A stretch of DNA of 64,000 nucleotides from Letharia columbiana (lineage: Eukaryota > Ascomycota > Lecanoromycetes > Lecanorales > Parmeliaceae). Positions 36,299 through 48,894 of this stretch are shown piece by piece. The stretch is from assembly GCF_014066305.1 (NCBI RefSeq), contig NW_023501057.1, positions 186,001 to 250,000 of the forward strand, read 5' to 3'. A model generated the notes under the pieces. The model was not told the origin of the DNA. It saw only the letters and a program-made list of their open reading frames with translations, and searched no databases. The stretch's first letter is position 1; each line of letters starts with the position of its first letter. The position numbers and the translations under genes are program-made.

Positions 36299-36481
36299 GA
36301 CTCGTAAATTATTCTTGACGTGCACGCGTTTTTCGTGTTTGGCGTAGGTGAGTATGAGCAGGCGCCGCCCAGTACTGATCATTCTTCATGTAAATGTTAT
36401 GCTTTGCAGGGCAACGACTCAAGGAGCTGCTACTTGGGTGTGAGCAAGGTTCAATGGAAAATTGCATGAATCAGATCAATC
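36299..36481. promoter_or_regulatory. Shared promoter of RIC8 (-) and RIF1 (+)
   Basis: Only 183 bp separate the two start codons, so both genes must be transcribed from one short divergent promoter. If the RIC8 start is internal (residue 37), the spacer is about 290 bp. No TATA box or known operator is evident. Confidence 0.6.
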
Positions 36482-39400
36482 ATGGCGGGCTTCGCTCCAG
36501 GACTGGCTCCAATAGCTGCACGCCCTCCTACACCACCTAAGGAGAACACTGCCAAAGCCTCGCCCACTCATGGCTTCGGGACCACTTCAACGGGGTATGT
36601 TCTTCTTGACACGCCCGATGAATCACCTACTTCCTCCGCAGAATACTTCAAAGACTCCACAGGGAAAGCCCAGAAGAAAGTAGGATTTACACTGTTAGGC
36701 ACGCAATATCACAGATTTTCTGTTGACGGTCCGGAGTCCGACTCAGACGGTCAGATACGACAACTCCCACGGTCCAAGGACTGCAAATCTTCCAAATCAA
36801 TTCTGAAAGCCTGCACGGACAACGCCGGAGACCCTTCGAGCAATGAACCGCTCGCTTTCGACAATACCAACCTCCCAGCCATGCTTCGCTCTACCACCCA
36901 GCACTTGGCGTCTGCCTCACATTCCTCTCGACTTGATGCCTATTCAACTCTACTGGCGTGTTTGAGTGTCTACGATGAGGTTCCAGAGGAACAAGAATTG
37001 GCTGAAAAGGTGGCTGAAATCACTGGATACATCCGGCGGGATGTCACGGCCAAGAACGAAGAAGATGGAAGTCTGGATCTACAACTCACCTATCCAGCTC
37101 TCAAGTTGATTATCATCTTCCTCTGCACACCCAGTATGGCAGCCATGTTTCCCGAGGACTTCTGCTCGTTCATCCTGGACCGATCAATCTCGAGCCTTGA
37201 GGACGAAGCGTCCCCGAAGACACTAGTCTCTCACTACATGCATTTGCTCGAGAAGCAGAAGTTTGCATCCAAGTATATGACCATCGACCGAGTTAATAGG
37301 CTTATTTCGGCTCTGGACGTTGTGAATGCTCGGGTAAAGGGCAATCGTATTCTTGGACATCGACTGATGATCTACCAACGATTGCTTGGCCAGGTCAAAC
37401 CATTGATGATTTCCCGCGTAGGAAGTTGGATCAACCACCTTGTCTCTGGTCTTCTGAGCACAATCAAGGATATTCGTGCTCGAGCAATCGCATTTGGCGT
37501 GGACGCCGGTCTGCAGCTTGGAACAACAAGTGCAGTGTCACAAGCCTGCCTCGAGGTACTCAACAGGGCATCTGCAGATGGCAGGAAAGTGGTGGACTTC
37601 CTATCCTCCCGTCTCATCGAAATGGCGAATGCGAAGGAAGACGGGATCCATGTACCCCAGATCTGGAGCGTTGTGATTCTGTTTCTTCGCAGTCGCCGGC
37701 GCCAGCTCGAAAGTTGGGAACATCTCAAAGCTTGGCTGGTAGTCATACAACGGTGTTTCAATTCTAGCGATGGACAGACCAAGCTACAGGCTAATAGTGC
37801 TTGGAATCGCCTCATCTTTGCCACCAGTCTGGACACATCGACCTCAACTTCTATGGCTAAGATGCTCCGGCAACCCATTGTCTCTCAATTGGAGCGAAAA
37901 TCCAGCGACAAGAACTCCAAGCAGGCAAAGCAAGTCGCTCGCTCATCCTACTGCACGCTTTTATACTATGCTTTACGACCGACCGCAACACATGCTCAGC
38001 TGGATCAATACTGGGATCTTTACGTCTCTCAAATCCTGCCAAGCTGCTTCATCGCCAGCAAAAACGATATTAATCACGCTTGCGATGTACTGTCCTCACT
38101 TTGCTCAGGGAACGGGAAGCCAAAGATATGGGACGAGAACAGGGCAAATTATGGACACATCAACCCGGAAGATCTACCATGTCTCGATCCAAAATGGATC
38201 CGGCTGAGGACGGCCAGAGTATTGCAGGTCTTTGACAGATTGTTCGATCATGCTGACTGGCAACTGTCCCAGGATGGAGACGCACCTATAATACTAGCTT
38301 GGCGGAGTTTCACCTTTGCCTTGGGTGATGCCGGTAGGAAGGAAGTCAAAGTATCAATGGATGCTATGAATGCTGTTGCACAAATTGTCAACGAAATCAA
38401 GCTTCTATTGGAGCGAAGCAACTCCAAGCTCGCTAGGGAGCGAAATACTCTACCAATAGACATCGCAAGCAAAGCAGACCAGTCCGAGACATTTGAGAAG
38501 ATCAAGATACTCATTAACGAAGCAGTAGCTAAGATTGGAAGTATACCTTTCTTGGAGCGGCGTTTGGTCCGAACCTCGCAGGATTCCTATGAAGCAGCTG
38601 AAACTCCTTCGAGCCGCTCCAGTAGAGATTCTGGTTCTCTCAATTCACCGGTAACGCACCTCTTGAACTTACTGCTCAGAAATGTGCAACATGTGCCTAT
38701 TGCAACAAGCTACATTGACACTCTCAAAGCCGTACTAAATATCTCACTACAAGCAGCAGCGTCTAGAGGGACACAGCTTGGCATACTTCGCAGCTTTGGT
38801 CGTCTGATAACACTAGACGGGGTTCATCAGAAGGAAGCCGACGTCACGTTCTGGAGGCTTCTTGCAGAAGGCACCTCCTTGGCGCTGAAGCAGCCTCAGC
38901 AGAACGAACTCCACAATAACAGCCCTCAATATCCCGGTCATGAGTTCAGGGAGGCCGTCAAGATCTTAGAGCTTGGTATTCAGCTCCGTTGCAATTGTAG
39001 TGGATCTACGTGGCCTAAATTATATACACACATTATCGACGCGTTGCGAAAGGATGTTGGTGATGAGGCCATTGGCATCGTCATAATTGAACCGTTGGCG
39101 GGATTTATCAGCAGAGATGACAAGATATGTGACGAGTCCGTCTTCGCCGCTGCTACGTTGATGCTAGAGGCAGTACACTGGCCACCGTCTCCACACTTGA
39201 TGGAACGTGCTCAGCACCGGCTTTGGGGAGTGACCCATGTAGTCCCTAAGATCACCTCCCAGGATCCATTCGAAAAACTGTACTCTATGGTAGGTGTTTT
39301 ACTCAGCAATTCTTACGCCTCTCTAGAAACGCTGCCATCGGCCACAGTTATCAAATTCATATCAGCTACAGCCAAGATGATAGCTTCATGTCCGCCAAAG

Positions 39401-41962
39401 CTCACAGGCGTGGTCCTCTTTCGCATACAACAGGGACTGGCTCCCTGGATCGAGGATGCGACCGGCATTCTAAGCCTGAGCCCATCGTCCCCATTCAGGA
39501 CCCTCTATTCTGAAGTAGGTGCTCCACCAAAACTGAATTCTGCACCGCTGACATGCTTCGCTCCAGGTCAACAAGTTGTGGACAAATGTGGTGAAATCGA
39601 TTGAGCATTCCGTCGTCTTTGATACTAGATTTTTGTTCAGCATTCAGGAACTTGTGGTCGCCGGCTTTAGGAGCCGACATAAAGCAGTCGTTAATGAAGC
39701 CATAGTCATGTGGAACAGCACCTTTGGTGGTGAAGGTACTCTGGAGTATCCCGAAGAATTAAGACACATACTGCGAAAGCTCAGGCCTATTACTGAGCTT
39801 CGACTACCTAATTTTCCGGAATTGGATGGCGAGGAGGTAAGTGGACTTTGCTTGGCTGCTTTCAATGCGAGAGCTGACGTTCCCAGGACTTGTATTCGCC
39901 TTTGCATTTCGTCGACTCCCAAGATGAAGAGGAAATTCAACTGGAGCCTGTCGTATCCCCTACTCGACTTCCACCGTCAATAAGTTCATTGCAACGCATT
40001 TCAGATACTATCAAAGGCGTGCCGCTCAGTCCGGAAACCAGAATAGCTGCTGGGTTTCAAGCTTTACCATCTCCAGCACGACAGGCAGTCAAGACTACTC
40101 CAAAGGCATGCTTACGACACGATGATTCCCAAATTCAGTTCGCTGCCATCGAATCATCACCTCTGCTTCCTGAAACGGTTGAGTCACAATATCTGACAGA
40201 TCGCCAGAAAGAGGTCAAAGAGCGCCAAGGCCGCGAAGCAGCTGCAATGTTCCCAGAGATCAGATCGAGCCCGCGAAGCATTTCCCGACCTACAGATCTA
40301 ATGCTACCAAAGCTCCTTTTCAAGTCTACCCAGAATCCAGCTCCAGGCTCTGCCATAGATGAGGACACTAGTCCAACCTACCCCCCAGATGCTTCGATGA
40401 ATGAGTTCCTTGGGTCTTCGCCTACACCCAATTCGAAGAAGTCGAGCGATCGGCGCTCTGATGACGACCGACCGTCTGCACCTCCTTTCATCTCACCCCA
40501 TTTGCAAATCAATCAATTGGCTGATACACCGCTGGCACATGAAGACCATGCTCTGGTGCAGCTGGATGCGAATGCAGAGGAAGATCCCGGCAACCGCCTC
40601 CCTGACGAAAGGCTGCCACGTGCGACAGACTACTCATCTAACGGCGAATCTATTAGCGCTGTTGTGGACGCCTCAATTCCAGTCAATGATCAAGAAGATG
40701 GCTCAGACTTGAAGGCACCGCAAGTACCTGTTGATGCCGATCTCAGGTCCGACTTTGGCATCGATGTCGATGTTGCCTCGGTGCCATCACGGAACAAACA
40801 AACTACTGAGCAAAATGACAACCCGCCCAACGATATTTCGAGTTCATTCCAGAGCGAAGCTTCGTCGCATCTCTCTGTCGAGGACGACCAGGTCACTGCT
40901 CAACTTTTTACGGAGATGGAACGTGCTTCACAACAATCAGCAAAGCCGGACGAAAAGGAGCCATTAGCATGGGGAGCGACCAAGAAGAGGAAATGCAATG
41001 CCGACTCACCCAGTGCGAACAAGAAGACAAAACGTTCGCTAGCTTCCTCGGATTCTCGGGCGGCCGCTGAAATCCCAAGGCCCGGTGAGACGGTGGCTGA
41101 CTGCGTCATGATCGAAGTGCGCGAAGCCGATCGCTTGCATTCAGTCCTTCCTCGACAGATCAAGAGGGAGCTGTCCGCACCGCCATCTATCTCTACGAGC
41201 ACTGAAGGGGTAGAACAGACACCTATAGCGCAACAGATACCTGCGGACTGTCTCAGAAACTCGGAAGCAAGCCAGTTGTCAAGCCAAGAACAGGATACGC
41301 CAACGACGGCCAAAAAATCTATCGGTCGCCCGCGAGGGTCGCGTAACAGCCAGTTCAAACTGGAGGAGGCTGACAAGGACCAAGCTAGCGCTCTGCGCAA
41401 GAGTATGCGAGTATCAGATCGCCTGAGTGGATCCACTACGAACAGTCCTCACACGTCTCCTGCAGCCTCACCAGATTCTAGCAAAGGAGGGCAGTGGCTT
41501 GCCTTAGGGAAGACCCCGCGAAGAGGCATGTTCAGGTGGCTGCAACGCAGCAGCGCGGAATCAGAAGACATCGGAACGCGTCCAGATCCGACGCCCACGG
41601 CTTCTTCGGCCAATGAGGGCAATGTTGAGGCAATCAACGAACAATCCAGAGTGCAGGAACTCCAACGCCGTGACTCGTTATCAGCAGATCATCAACCAGA
41701 GAATAGAATTACAACGCACAACGAGGACCGCGAGTTTGGGGTCAACCGGCGTGATAGTGAGGCCCAACGTGAGGCAAGCGGCGTCGTTGAAACAGAAGGA
41801 GAAAGCCCAACTGCACAGAGACTCCTTCAAAAATTCCAAAGCATGCTGGACAACATCAAACGAGTTACATTTGGACCTGAGGAAGAGAGAGCAATGGTTG
41901 GGATTCTGTTCGAGTCTGTAAAGGAAGTCCACGAGGCAGGTCGTCGTCACATATCTATGTAA
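36482..41962 (+). CDS. RIF1: RIF1, telomere length and replication-timing regulator
   Basis: Three exons (36482-39514, 39567-39836, 39887-41962) give 1792 residues, with 52- and 50-nt introns in phase 0. The N-terminal two thirds form the HEAT/ARM-type Rif1 domain (about 130-1100; blocks LDAYSTLLACLSVYDE and SRVGSWINHLVSGLLS). PP1-docking motifs occur at both ends: KVGF (66-69) and SILK (106-109) near the N-terminus, and RVTF (about 1760-1763) near the C-terminus. The C-terminal third is disordered and charged and contains an AT-hook-like GRPRGSRN. Rif1 binds chromatin and recruits protein phosphatase 1 to counteract DDK at replication origins, and limits telomere lengthening. Both N- and C-terminal docking sets in one protein are worth noting. 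The start is the first ATG after the RIC8 spacer. Confidence 0.9.
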
Positions 41963-42496
41963 CATATCGTGTACTTGAGACAGCGTGCACTCCTTGCATT
42001 TGCCATGTCTCATCCTGGCTGTTTCAAAGCATCCTTCAGCGGGGCGTTGGAAGACTTGAAGGACCACTTCATTCCTTGGACGGACTTGCTCTTTGCCACT
42101 GGTAGCTATGGCCGAATATTTAATTACACAGGCTTCTGCTTACTTGAGGTGTAACTCATGAGTGACATTAGCAAGAAGATACATAATATCTTGGTCAAAA
42201 TAGCAAAGTGGAGGGAAGCCCTAATTCAACCCCTGCATAAGCGAGAGGAAGAAAGTGTTTCAAGTTCTCGCGTACATCCCACTCGAAGATCCGATGGTGG
42301 CAGGGGCAACGGTGCGACCCCATTCCCGGCCTTCACTTCCTTGCAAAAGCTTCTATTAGTGGGAATCTCTTCCTACATCTACATCATCATCATCATCATC
42401 AAAAAGCTTCTACGAGCTTCCATCTACTTTCCTCTCTATTCTTTCAGACCAACAACTTCTTCTACACGCAAGCACCCTTCAACCTCATCAAATATC
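41963..42496. other. Intergenic region, RIF1 to the epimerase gene
   Basis: The RIF1 3' flank is followed by a leader with a short CAT repeat (42378-42398) and a pyrimidine-rich tract just upstream of the next start. An in-frame extension of the epimerase ORF reaches 42158 but has no family resemblance and is taken as leader. Confidence 0.55.
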
Positions 42497-43629
42497 ATGG
42501 AACGCTCTAAGAAACCCTCCGCTATCCCAGTCTCTCCCACAATACCTACCCCGCAGGTCTCCATCTCAGAAGACAACTCTAGGGTCACTGCAAGCTTGCC
42601 CACCGGCGAGTCTGTCGAGGTCCTCCTCTTTGGCGCTACTGTCCTCTCGTGGAAGACGGCAAAGGGCAAGGAGAACTTGTTCGTCAGCTCCAAAGCCCAC
42701 CTTGATGGCTCAAAAGCTGTGAGGGGTGGTATTCCTCTGGTCTTTCCTGTAAGCATGCCCATGACTTCGATTCCCACTCACGACTTGCGACTGCAAAAAC
42801 ATCGTGGGTTAGTGTTACCTTGCGCGACAATTTGCTGACCGCCTCATCCAGAACTTCGGTCCATCTTCCAATAAAGCAACTGAGGGTCTCCCTCAACATG
42901 GCTTTGCTCGCACAAGCAAATGGGAATACCTTGGAAAATCTTCTTCTGAGTCCTCAACACTTCCCAACAGCAGCGGAGACTCCTCAGTGAAACTGGACTT
43001 TGGTCTTTCGAATACCATGTTGGACAAGATCCCGTCGGAGTGGAAGGACTACCAATTCGGTATCACCTATTCTGTAACATTGGGCAGGGATGATCTGGAG
43101 ACCAGTCTTGCGATAAGAAACACCGGAGAGAAAGACTTCGAGTTTCAGACGCTGTTACATAGCTATTGGGCAATTGATGTAAGTCTCTTGGACTAAGGAT
43201 GCGATGGAAAAGACGGCGAGAACGAAGCATCTCAACAGCAGGCTGACCGCGAGTACCACATAGAACATCTCGAATGTTTCAGTCTCCGGGCTCGAAAAGG
43301 TCTCCTTCGCAGACAAAGTAGGCGGCGGAAAAAAGGAAGAGTCAGGAGCCATCACTGTCTCTTCTGAGGTCGATCGCGTCTACCACGTGGACCCATCTCA
43401 AGAGATCGCCATCATTGAGAAGGATAAGCCTCGGTTCGAGTTCACCCGGGATATGTTGCCTGATGTTGTAGTGTGGAACCCATGGATCGAAAAATCGAAG
43501 ACGATGTCGGACTTGGCGCCTGAGGATGCATACAAGAGATTCATATGTGTGGAGACTGGAAGTGTCAGCTGGAACACCCTGGAGGCAGGAGACACTTGGG
43601 AGGGCGGGCAGAGGATCAAGGCTCTTTGA
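42497..43629 (+). CDS. Glucose-6-phosphate 1-epimerase (hexose-6-phosphate mutarotase)
   Basis: Three exons (42497-42748, 42852-43178, 43264-43629) give 314 residues, the usual length of this family. It interconverts the alpha and beta anomers of glucose 6-phosphate in the cytosol, at the branch between glycolysis and the pentose phosphate pathway. Family blocks are FGATVLSWK (45-53), GGIPLVFPNFGP (77-88, spanning intron 1), QHGFAR (99-104), LHSYWAID (186-193, with the probable catalytic His187) and VETGSVSW (Glu290 as the probable catalytic acid). This is the YMR099C-like fold of the aldose 1-epimerase superfamily. For intron 2 the CATAG acceptor at 43261-43263 keeps the frame, while the downstream TTTCAG does not. 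Both catalytic candidates are intact. Confidence 0.92.
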
Positions 43630-44198
43630 AGGAGGCGCTTTTCCGACCGATTTGACGACTTGACGATTCAGCGTGACGATGCATTGGAAGGATCAGGGCG
43701 CCATAGAATGACAAAAGGACGGTATGGGTCAGGAAGAGTACGGATCTTTTGGACCACGGGTTGACCTCAGCGTTGGCATTGATATGACTTCAAAGGTCGA
43801 AAAATCCATCGAGACACCGATGAAAAAAAGCTAGCTCTTCAAGATTATTCTGTTGTCTTTGATGCAATATCTGTGGGCTGACGTGACCGGTGTGCGTTGG
43901 TCGCTGCTAGACTAACGGCTACTAATGATTGCTCGATGTCTGATAGTACAATGTTAATGCTTTTAGCAAGGGTGCCGATAACGGCTATGACGGACTGTTA
44001 AAGCACAGTGGAGTCACGAGGGGAGAGAGACTGTCTGCCCACAACAGAGATGATTCCTCTCATGCCGTCCATACAAGTATTTCATGCAAATCTGCTTTCT
44101 ATTGTACCTTCATCCAATATCCCTCCTGATAACCCCCCCCGCCCCCGCCAAGCATCTCACGCCAAGCCTTCCCGATAAGATAAGCCGTAACAACGTTT
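43630..44198. other. Intergenic region, epimerase to MFS gene
   Basis: 569 bp between tandem plus-strand genes. It contains a C-rich stretch (44132-44150) shortly before the MFS start. No other feature was recognised. Confidence 0.5.
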
Positions 44199-46300
44199 AT
44201 GCGGTCAAGCTCATTGGAAAATGAAATCTCGAATTTGGATACCTCAATAAACGAGGATGTAGCAAGAGCTGGACTATTTGAACATCCCAATGCATCAGAT
44301 AGTATCAGGTTACGAGACTTCGCCCACGACTCGACATCTCAGCAGCAGCATCATGTTGTTCAACACGTCACGCACGACGTCGACGAAGAAGATGTCCCCA
44401 TAGCGCAAGAGGAGGGGAAACCTCAGCGTCCAACCATACTTCCTCGTCCATCGAGTATAGCCCGCCATGCCTCCTTCCTCGATGAAGACGAAGCCCCACC
44501 TACTTCTCCATCTCCATCTCACACACCCACCAAACAAGACAAACCCGGCCCCGTAGCCTGGCGCGATCTTCCCAAAAAGTCCCAACTCGCAATCCTAACC
44601 CTCGCCCGCCTCTCCGAACCCCTGACACAGACATCCCTTCAAGCTTATATGTTCTACCAGCTCAAATCCTTCAATCCGTCCCTCCCTCCCTCCACAATCT
44701 CGGCCCAAGCGGGTATGCTGCAGGGCAGCTTTACCGCCGCGCAGTTCGTGACTGCTATACTGTGGGGAAGGATGGCAGATGCGGAGTGGGGTGGTAGAAA
44801 ACGGGTGCTGTTGATTGGATTGGCGGGGACAGCGGTCAGTTGTGTAGGGTTCGGGTTTAGCAGGACGTTTTGGCAGGCGATGGTTTGCAGAACGTTGGGG
44901 GGCGCGTTGAATGGGAATGTGGGGGTTATGAGAACGATGATTAGTGAGATTATAAAGGAAAAGAGGTTCCAGTCGAGGGCCTTTCTGTTGCTGCCGATGT
45001 GTTTTAATATTGGTACGTTTGGTGGAACGCTGTTTACGTTTGCCACTGACATTGGGAATAGGAGTCATTATTGGACCAATCTTGGGTGGATTGCTTTCAG
45101 ATCCTGTGAGGAGTTATCCGAGTGTCTTTGGGGGCGAGTCACTGTTTGGAGGGGAGAATGGGGTTTTTTGGCTGGAGCATTGGCCTTATGCTCTTCCGAA
45201 TCTGATGAGTGCGGTCTTTCTGTTCATTTCTGCCATGGGAGTCGTGTTCGGGCTTGAAGAGGTATGCTACCGACGACAAGTGGTCACCAGCTCGAAACTT
45301 ACAAAACTTGCAGACACTCGAAGCCATACGAGACCAACCAGACCTGGGTCTCCGCCTCGGTCACTCCATCGTCAACGCCTTCCGTTACCTTTTTTGCCAA
45401 AACACTCACCGTTATACCGCCATCAATGCTGACGATGACCTGGGCTCCCCAATGGATGGCTCTCGGCTTGACTCGTACGAACTCGAATCGCGCCTCCCCA
45501 AATCACCTACCCAGAAACCGAAGCCAAGACTTAAACTGCCATTGTCCCGCATCTGGACCCGCAACGTCCTCTGCACCCTTCTCTGCCACTCGATTCTAGC
45601 TCTCCACATCGGTACCTTCAACAATCTCTGGTTCATACATCTCTCGGCGCCCCGCTTCGATCCGGAGAGCCCATCTCCACCTTCTCACACACGGCAATCC
45701 CTGCCTTTTGGCTTCACGGGCGGACTAGGGATGCCTCCTCGCAGCGTCGGATTCGCCATGGCTGTCCTTGGCGTCATTGGAATAAGCCTACAGCTTCTTG
45801 TCTACCCGGCTGTAAACGCAAGACTCGGAACCCTGAGAAGCTTTCGCTATAGTCTTTGCCTCTTCCCACTCACCTACACTTTGACGCCATACCTCTCCAT
45901 CATCCACTCCTCCCTTGCTCCACCGAATCAGGCCTCCGGTATCCTGGTCTGGCTCGCGTTAAGCTGCGTCTTGTTGGTCCAAGTCGTCGGCCGCACATTC
46001 GCCCTACCCGCTACCATCATCCTTATCAACAACTGCTCCCCACACCCAAGTGTGCTGGGTACCATTCACGGTATTGCGCAGAGCGTCAGTAGTGCGAGTA
46101 GGACGGTAGGGCCAATCTTGGGGGGGTGGGGTTATGGGAAGGGATTGCAGGTGGGAGTTGTTGGGGCCGTTTGGTGGGCGTTGGCTGTCGTCGCGGGGGT
46201 GGGTTGGCTTTTGAGTGGCCTGGTCCGGGAAGGGGATGGGCATGAGATCTGGTTGGATGGGGAGAAGGAGGAGGAAGGGGGCAATGAAGTGGTTCGATGA
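44199..46300 (+). CDS. Major facilitator superfamily transporter (YCR023C-like)
   Basis: Three exons (44199-45012, 45062-45261, 45314-46300) give 666 residues. A polar N-terminal tail of about 135 residues, with acidic and proline-rich stretches, is followed by an MFS core: TM1 near 140-165 (LAILTLARLSEPLTQTSLQA), the loop-2 signature GRMADAEWGGRKRVLL (about 190-205), then GVIIGPILGGLLSDP (about 271-285, created by splicing intron 1). A cytosolic central loop (about 340-440) precedes the second six-helix bundle. This arrangement fits fungal members related to yeast YCR023C and plant zinc-induced-facilitator-like proteins; substrate unknown, membrane uncertain. Intron 1 (49 nt, GTACGT) restores the signature helix, supporting the model. 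Confidence 0.85.
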
Positions 46301-46895
46301 TACCATTTCAGAATGGCTACCACCGGTATTGACGAGCTGCATGATCTACGCGCGTGACGATTGGATTTTACTAGTAACTACATGTAGAAGCGGAAACATC
46401 TCCCTATTTAGCGTCTTTCAATACTTTCAAAATATCAAAGAATCGATTTTCTCCAACAGTATTTATTGTACGAACGAATTGTGGAGGGTGAAACGAAGAG
46501 CCAAATCTTGAAACGCCCGCGCAAGGGGGGGGAAGGACATGGCATCAGAGAGCCCACCTGGAGGAACCTCGTCGATATTGGAAGCGTGCACGGTGTGACA
46601 AGGGCAGGTTGAAACATCTCGCGAGAGAAGGTCTGCCTGTCATAGTCTGCCCGGAGGGCATGGGTGCATCATGTTCCCGGGATCATGGTAGAAATATACA
46701 CAGGACGAACAACGCGCCCTGAGAATCACCGAGGTTCGCTCTCGGGCGTTGTGGAAAAGGGGTTGTCAGGAGGTGGTACGTGTATCATGTGTGTTTTATG
46801 AAAGGGTATTGGCGACAACGCTATGGAACGCTTACTCCGAAACGACTGCGATGCGTAAGGATAACATGCTTGGGCCTGCCGCCGACGTCTGTTTC
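46301..46895. other. Convergent intergenic region, MFS and URI
   Basis: The 3' flanks of two converging genes. Short ORFs only; nothing recognised. Confidence 0.5.
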
Positions 46896-48741
46896 CTAAG
46901 CCGGCCCTCTTCCCAATCTCGCAGCTTTGAACCTACTCATCTTCTTCGGCCCGCCCTCGGCCTCCGTGAGTGGGACTTCTGCGCCATCTTCGGGCGCCGT
47001 GAAGCCGCCCTGGCGCTGTATCATGCGGTTGCGCATCTTGTGGTATTCGGTTTTGACTTCCTGTTGGAGCAAGGCTGGGTCGAACTCGTCGGGTTCGGCG
47101 GGCGTGGTGGAGGTGGCTGAGTAAGGCCGCTCGATGACTGTGTTGGCGTGGATGGGTTTGGGTTGGGTGGGAGACTGGGATGCTGTGGGTGATGGAGCGT
47201 TAGCGGGTGGAGGCGGGCTGGATTGGATGTCGAGCTCTTCGGCGAAGCGGACGCCTTTGCTGGCAGGAGGCTTCAGTGCTTTGTTGACACCGTTGCTTGT
47301 GGATTGTGTTGGCCGTTGCTCTACTTTCTCCTGACCGCTTGCCAATGTTGAGGCCTCTAGTGGTGCATTTGGACCAACATTTTGGATAGCTTTCGCACCT
47401 AATCGCTGCTCCAATGCGCGCATCTCGGCCAGATAGTCATCACTGAGCACGCGCCGCTTGGTCCTCCCGAACTTATCTTCATCTTCATCGAGGCTGCTAT
47501 CGTCAGGGATTTCTTCGCTACCAGTGTCAGAATAGGAGGCATTGCTAGCCTCATCATCAATATTAATTTCTGCTACTATGTTGTTGACTTCTGACATGCT
47601 GTACTGTATCATCTGCCGGCGGAGAGCCGCATCTTCTGAGGACTCGTTCACGGGAATGACTGGTTGTCGGCGGGGCGCCTCATCTTCCGGGAATCCGTCC
47701 ACTGGGATGACTCGGTCGACGGACTTCACAGTTGGAATCTTGGTCTTACTTTTGTGCTCAAGCAAGCTCTCTGTCTTGGTGTCTGCAGTGAAGCTGACAC
47801 TTTTCCTGGGATTGCGAGTTTTTCCCCCTTCACTTGCTTTAACATCCGAGGAATCGGACCCTTTAGCTCCCCTGAAGTTTGGACTGAGTTCCGCGGAGTC
47901 TGCCTTGGGTTTACTGTCCGAAAGCGCTTGCTGGGTGTTTTCTGGATTTTGTACGGAGTGGCCTTCTTCCTCTGCGTTTGATGGAAGATCCTTCACACCG
48001 GCTTTGCGGAGGCTTTCTAGGAGTTGAGGTGCTGCCTGACCGGGCTCAGATATAGAAGAAGCTGGGAGAACCATCAGCTAGAAGACAGATGACTAGCAAT
48101 CGAGGATTTACATGTGACATTGCCTTCCTCATCTAATTCCTCGTGAATCTCCGTCAGAGGCAGACCTTCTTCATTCCGGACTTCGGGTTGGCTTAGGACT
48201 TGTGTAGCTGCATACTTCTCTTGTGCTGTGTTCAAAAGCGAGGAAATGGTTCTGATGTTCTGTTGTACATCTGACTCCAATAAGAATGCAACCAGGGAAA
48301 GAAAGGATGGTCGTCCATCTTACAGTCGATACGCCTGGAGAGCAGCCCAATCACTTGCTGGCTTTCCCGAACATTGCCTCTGTCATCAAGCAGAAGCAGC
48401 TTTCTCTCTGCTGCGCATTAGTCTGAGAACCCTTGGTTGCTGCGATGTGTTTGCCCACCTTTCGGTGTCAGTAATTCATTCTGAGCATCACCAATGTTTT
48501 CCTACATTCTAGTGAGATAGTTTTTTCCCACCCTAGGGAGAGTGGTTCCATGTACCAGATCAGAGCATGAATGAACCTCGCCAAGCTCCAGTATTTCTTC
48601 TTTCATACCCTCATACTCGATCTCCCATGTCTGCCAGTGGCGGAGGGAGGCCTGAAGCTTTGCAATGTTTTGTTCTAGCTGAAGGCGATACTTCTCTAGA
48701 TCGGCTAAGCTGTCTCTTATCTTCATGCTGTTTTCTGCCAT
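46896..48741 (-). CDS. URI/Bud27-like unconventional prefoldin
   Basis: Five exons (48577-48741, 48459-48501, 48324-48410, 48112-48270, 46896-48061) give 539 residues. The N-terminus is a prefoldin-alpha coiled coil (LEKYRLQLEQNIAKLQASLRHWQTWEIEYEGMK in part, residues about 15-47), continued after short exons by SRRIDYVQQNIRTISSLLNT, the second prefoldin helix. A long disordered acidic middle is followed by a DDYLAEMRALEQRLG block and a C-terminal basic helix of the type found in the DUF3835 family. URI/Bud27 binds the Rpb5 subunit and helps assemble RNA polymerases in the cytoplasm. The first donor is the weak GTTCAT and exon 3 may start three bases later (48407), so the two small exons are the least certain. 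The last intron ends CCCAG; an ATG inside it is not the start. Confidence 0.8.
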
Positions 48742-48894
48742 ATTTACAATATGTAAAGGTGAATATAACCGTCGATGAGATATAGGCTCCAGGTGCGGAA
48801 CAATTTCCGCTGCCAAGATTTGTCAGCCTTACAGTCAATACAAAGCCATTGACGGTGACTTAACTCCTGTCGTTCACAGTCTCAGTCACAAAGT
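48742..48894. promoter_or_regulatory. Shared promoter of URI (-) and TFB3 (+)
   Basis: The start codons are 153 bp apart, head to head. Both products serve RNA polymerase II (Rpb5-linked assembly; TFIIH kinase module), so joint control is plausible. No specific site was recognised. Confidence 0.55.

Noticed and set aside
42158..42496. N-terminal extension of the epimerase
   Set aside because: Open in frame but low-complexity and without family resemblance; it contains a CAT repeat and pyrimidine tract typical of a leader.
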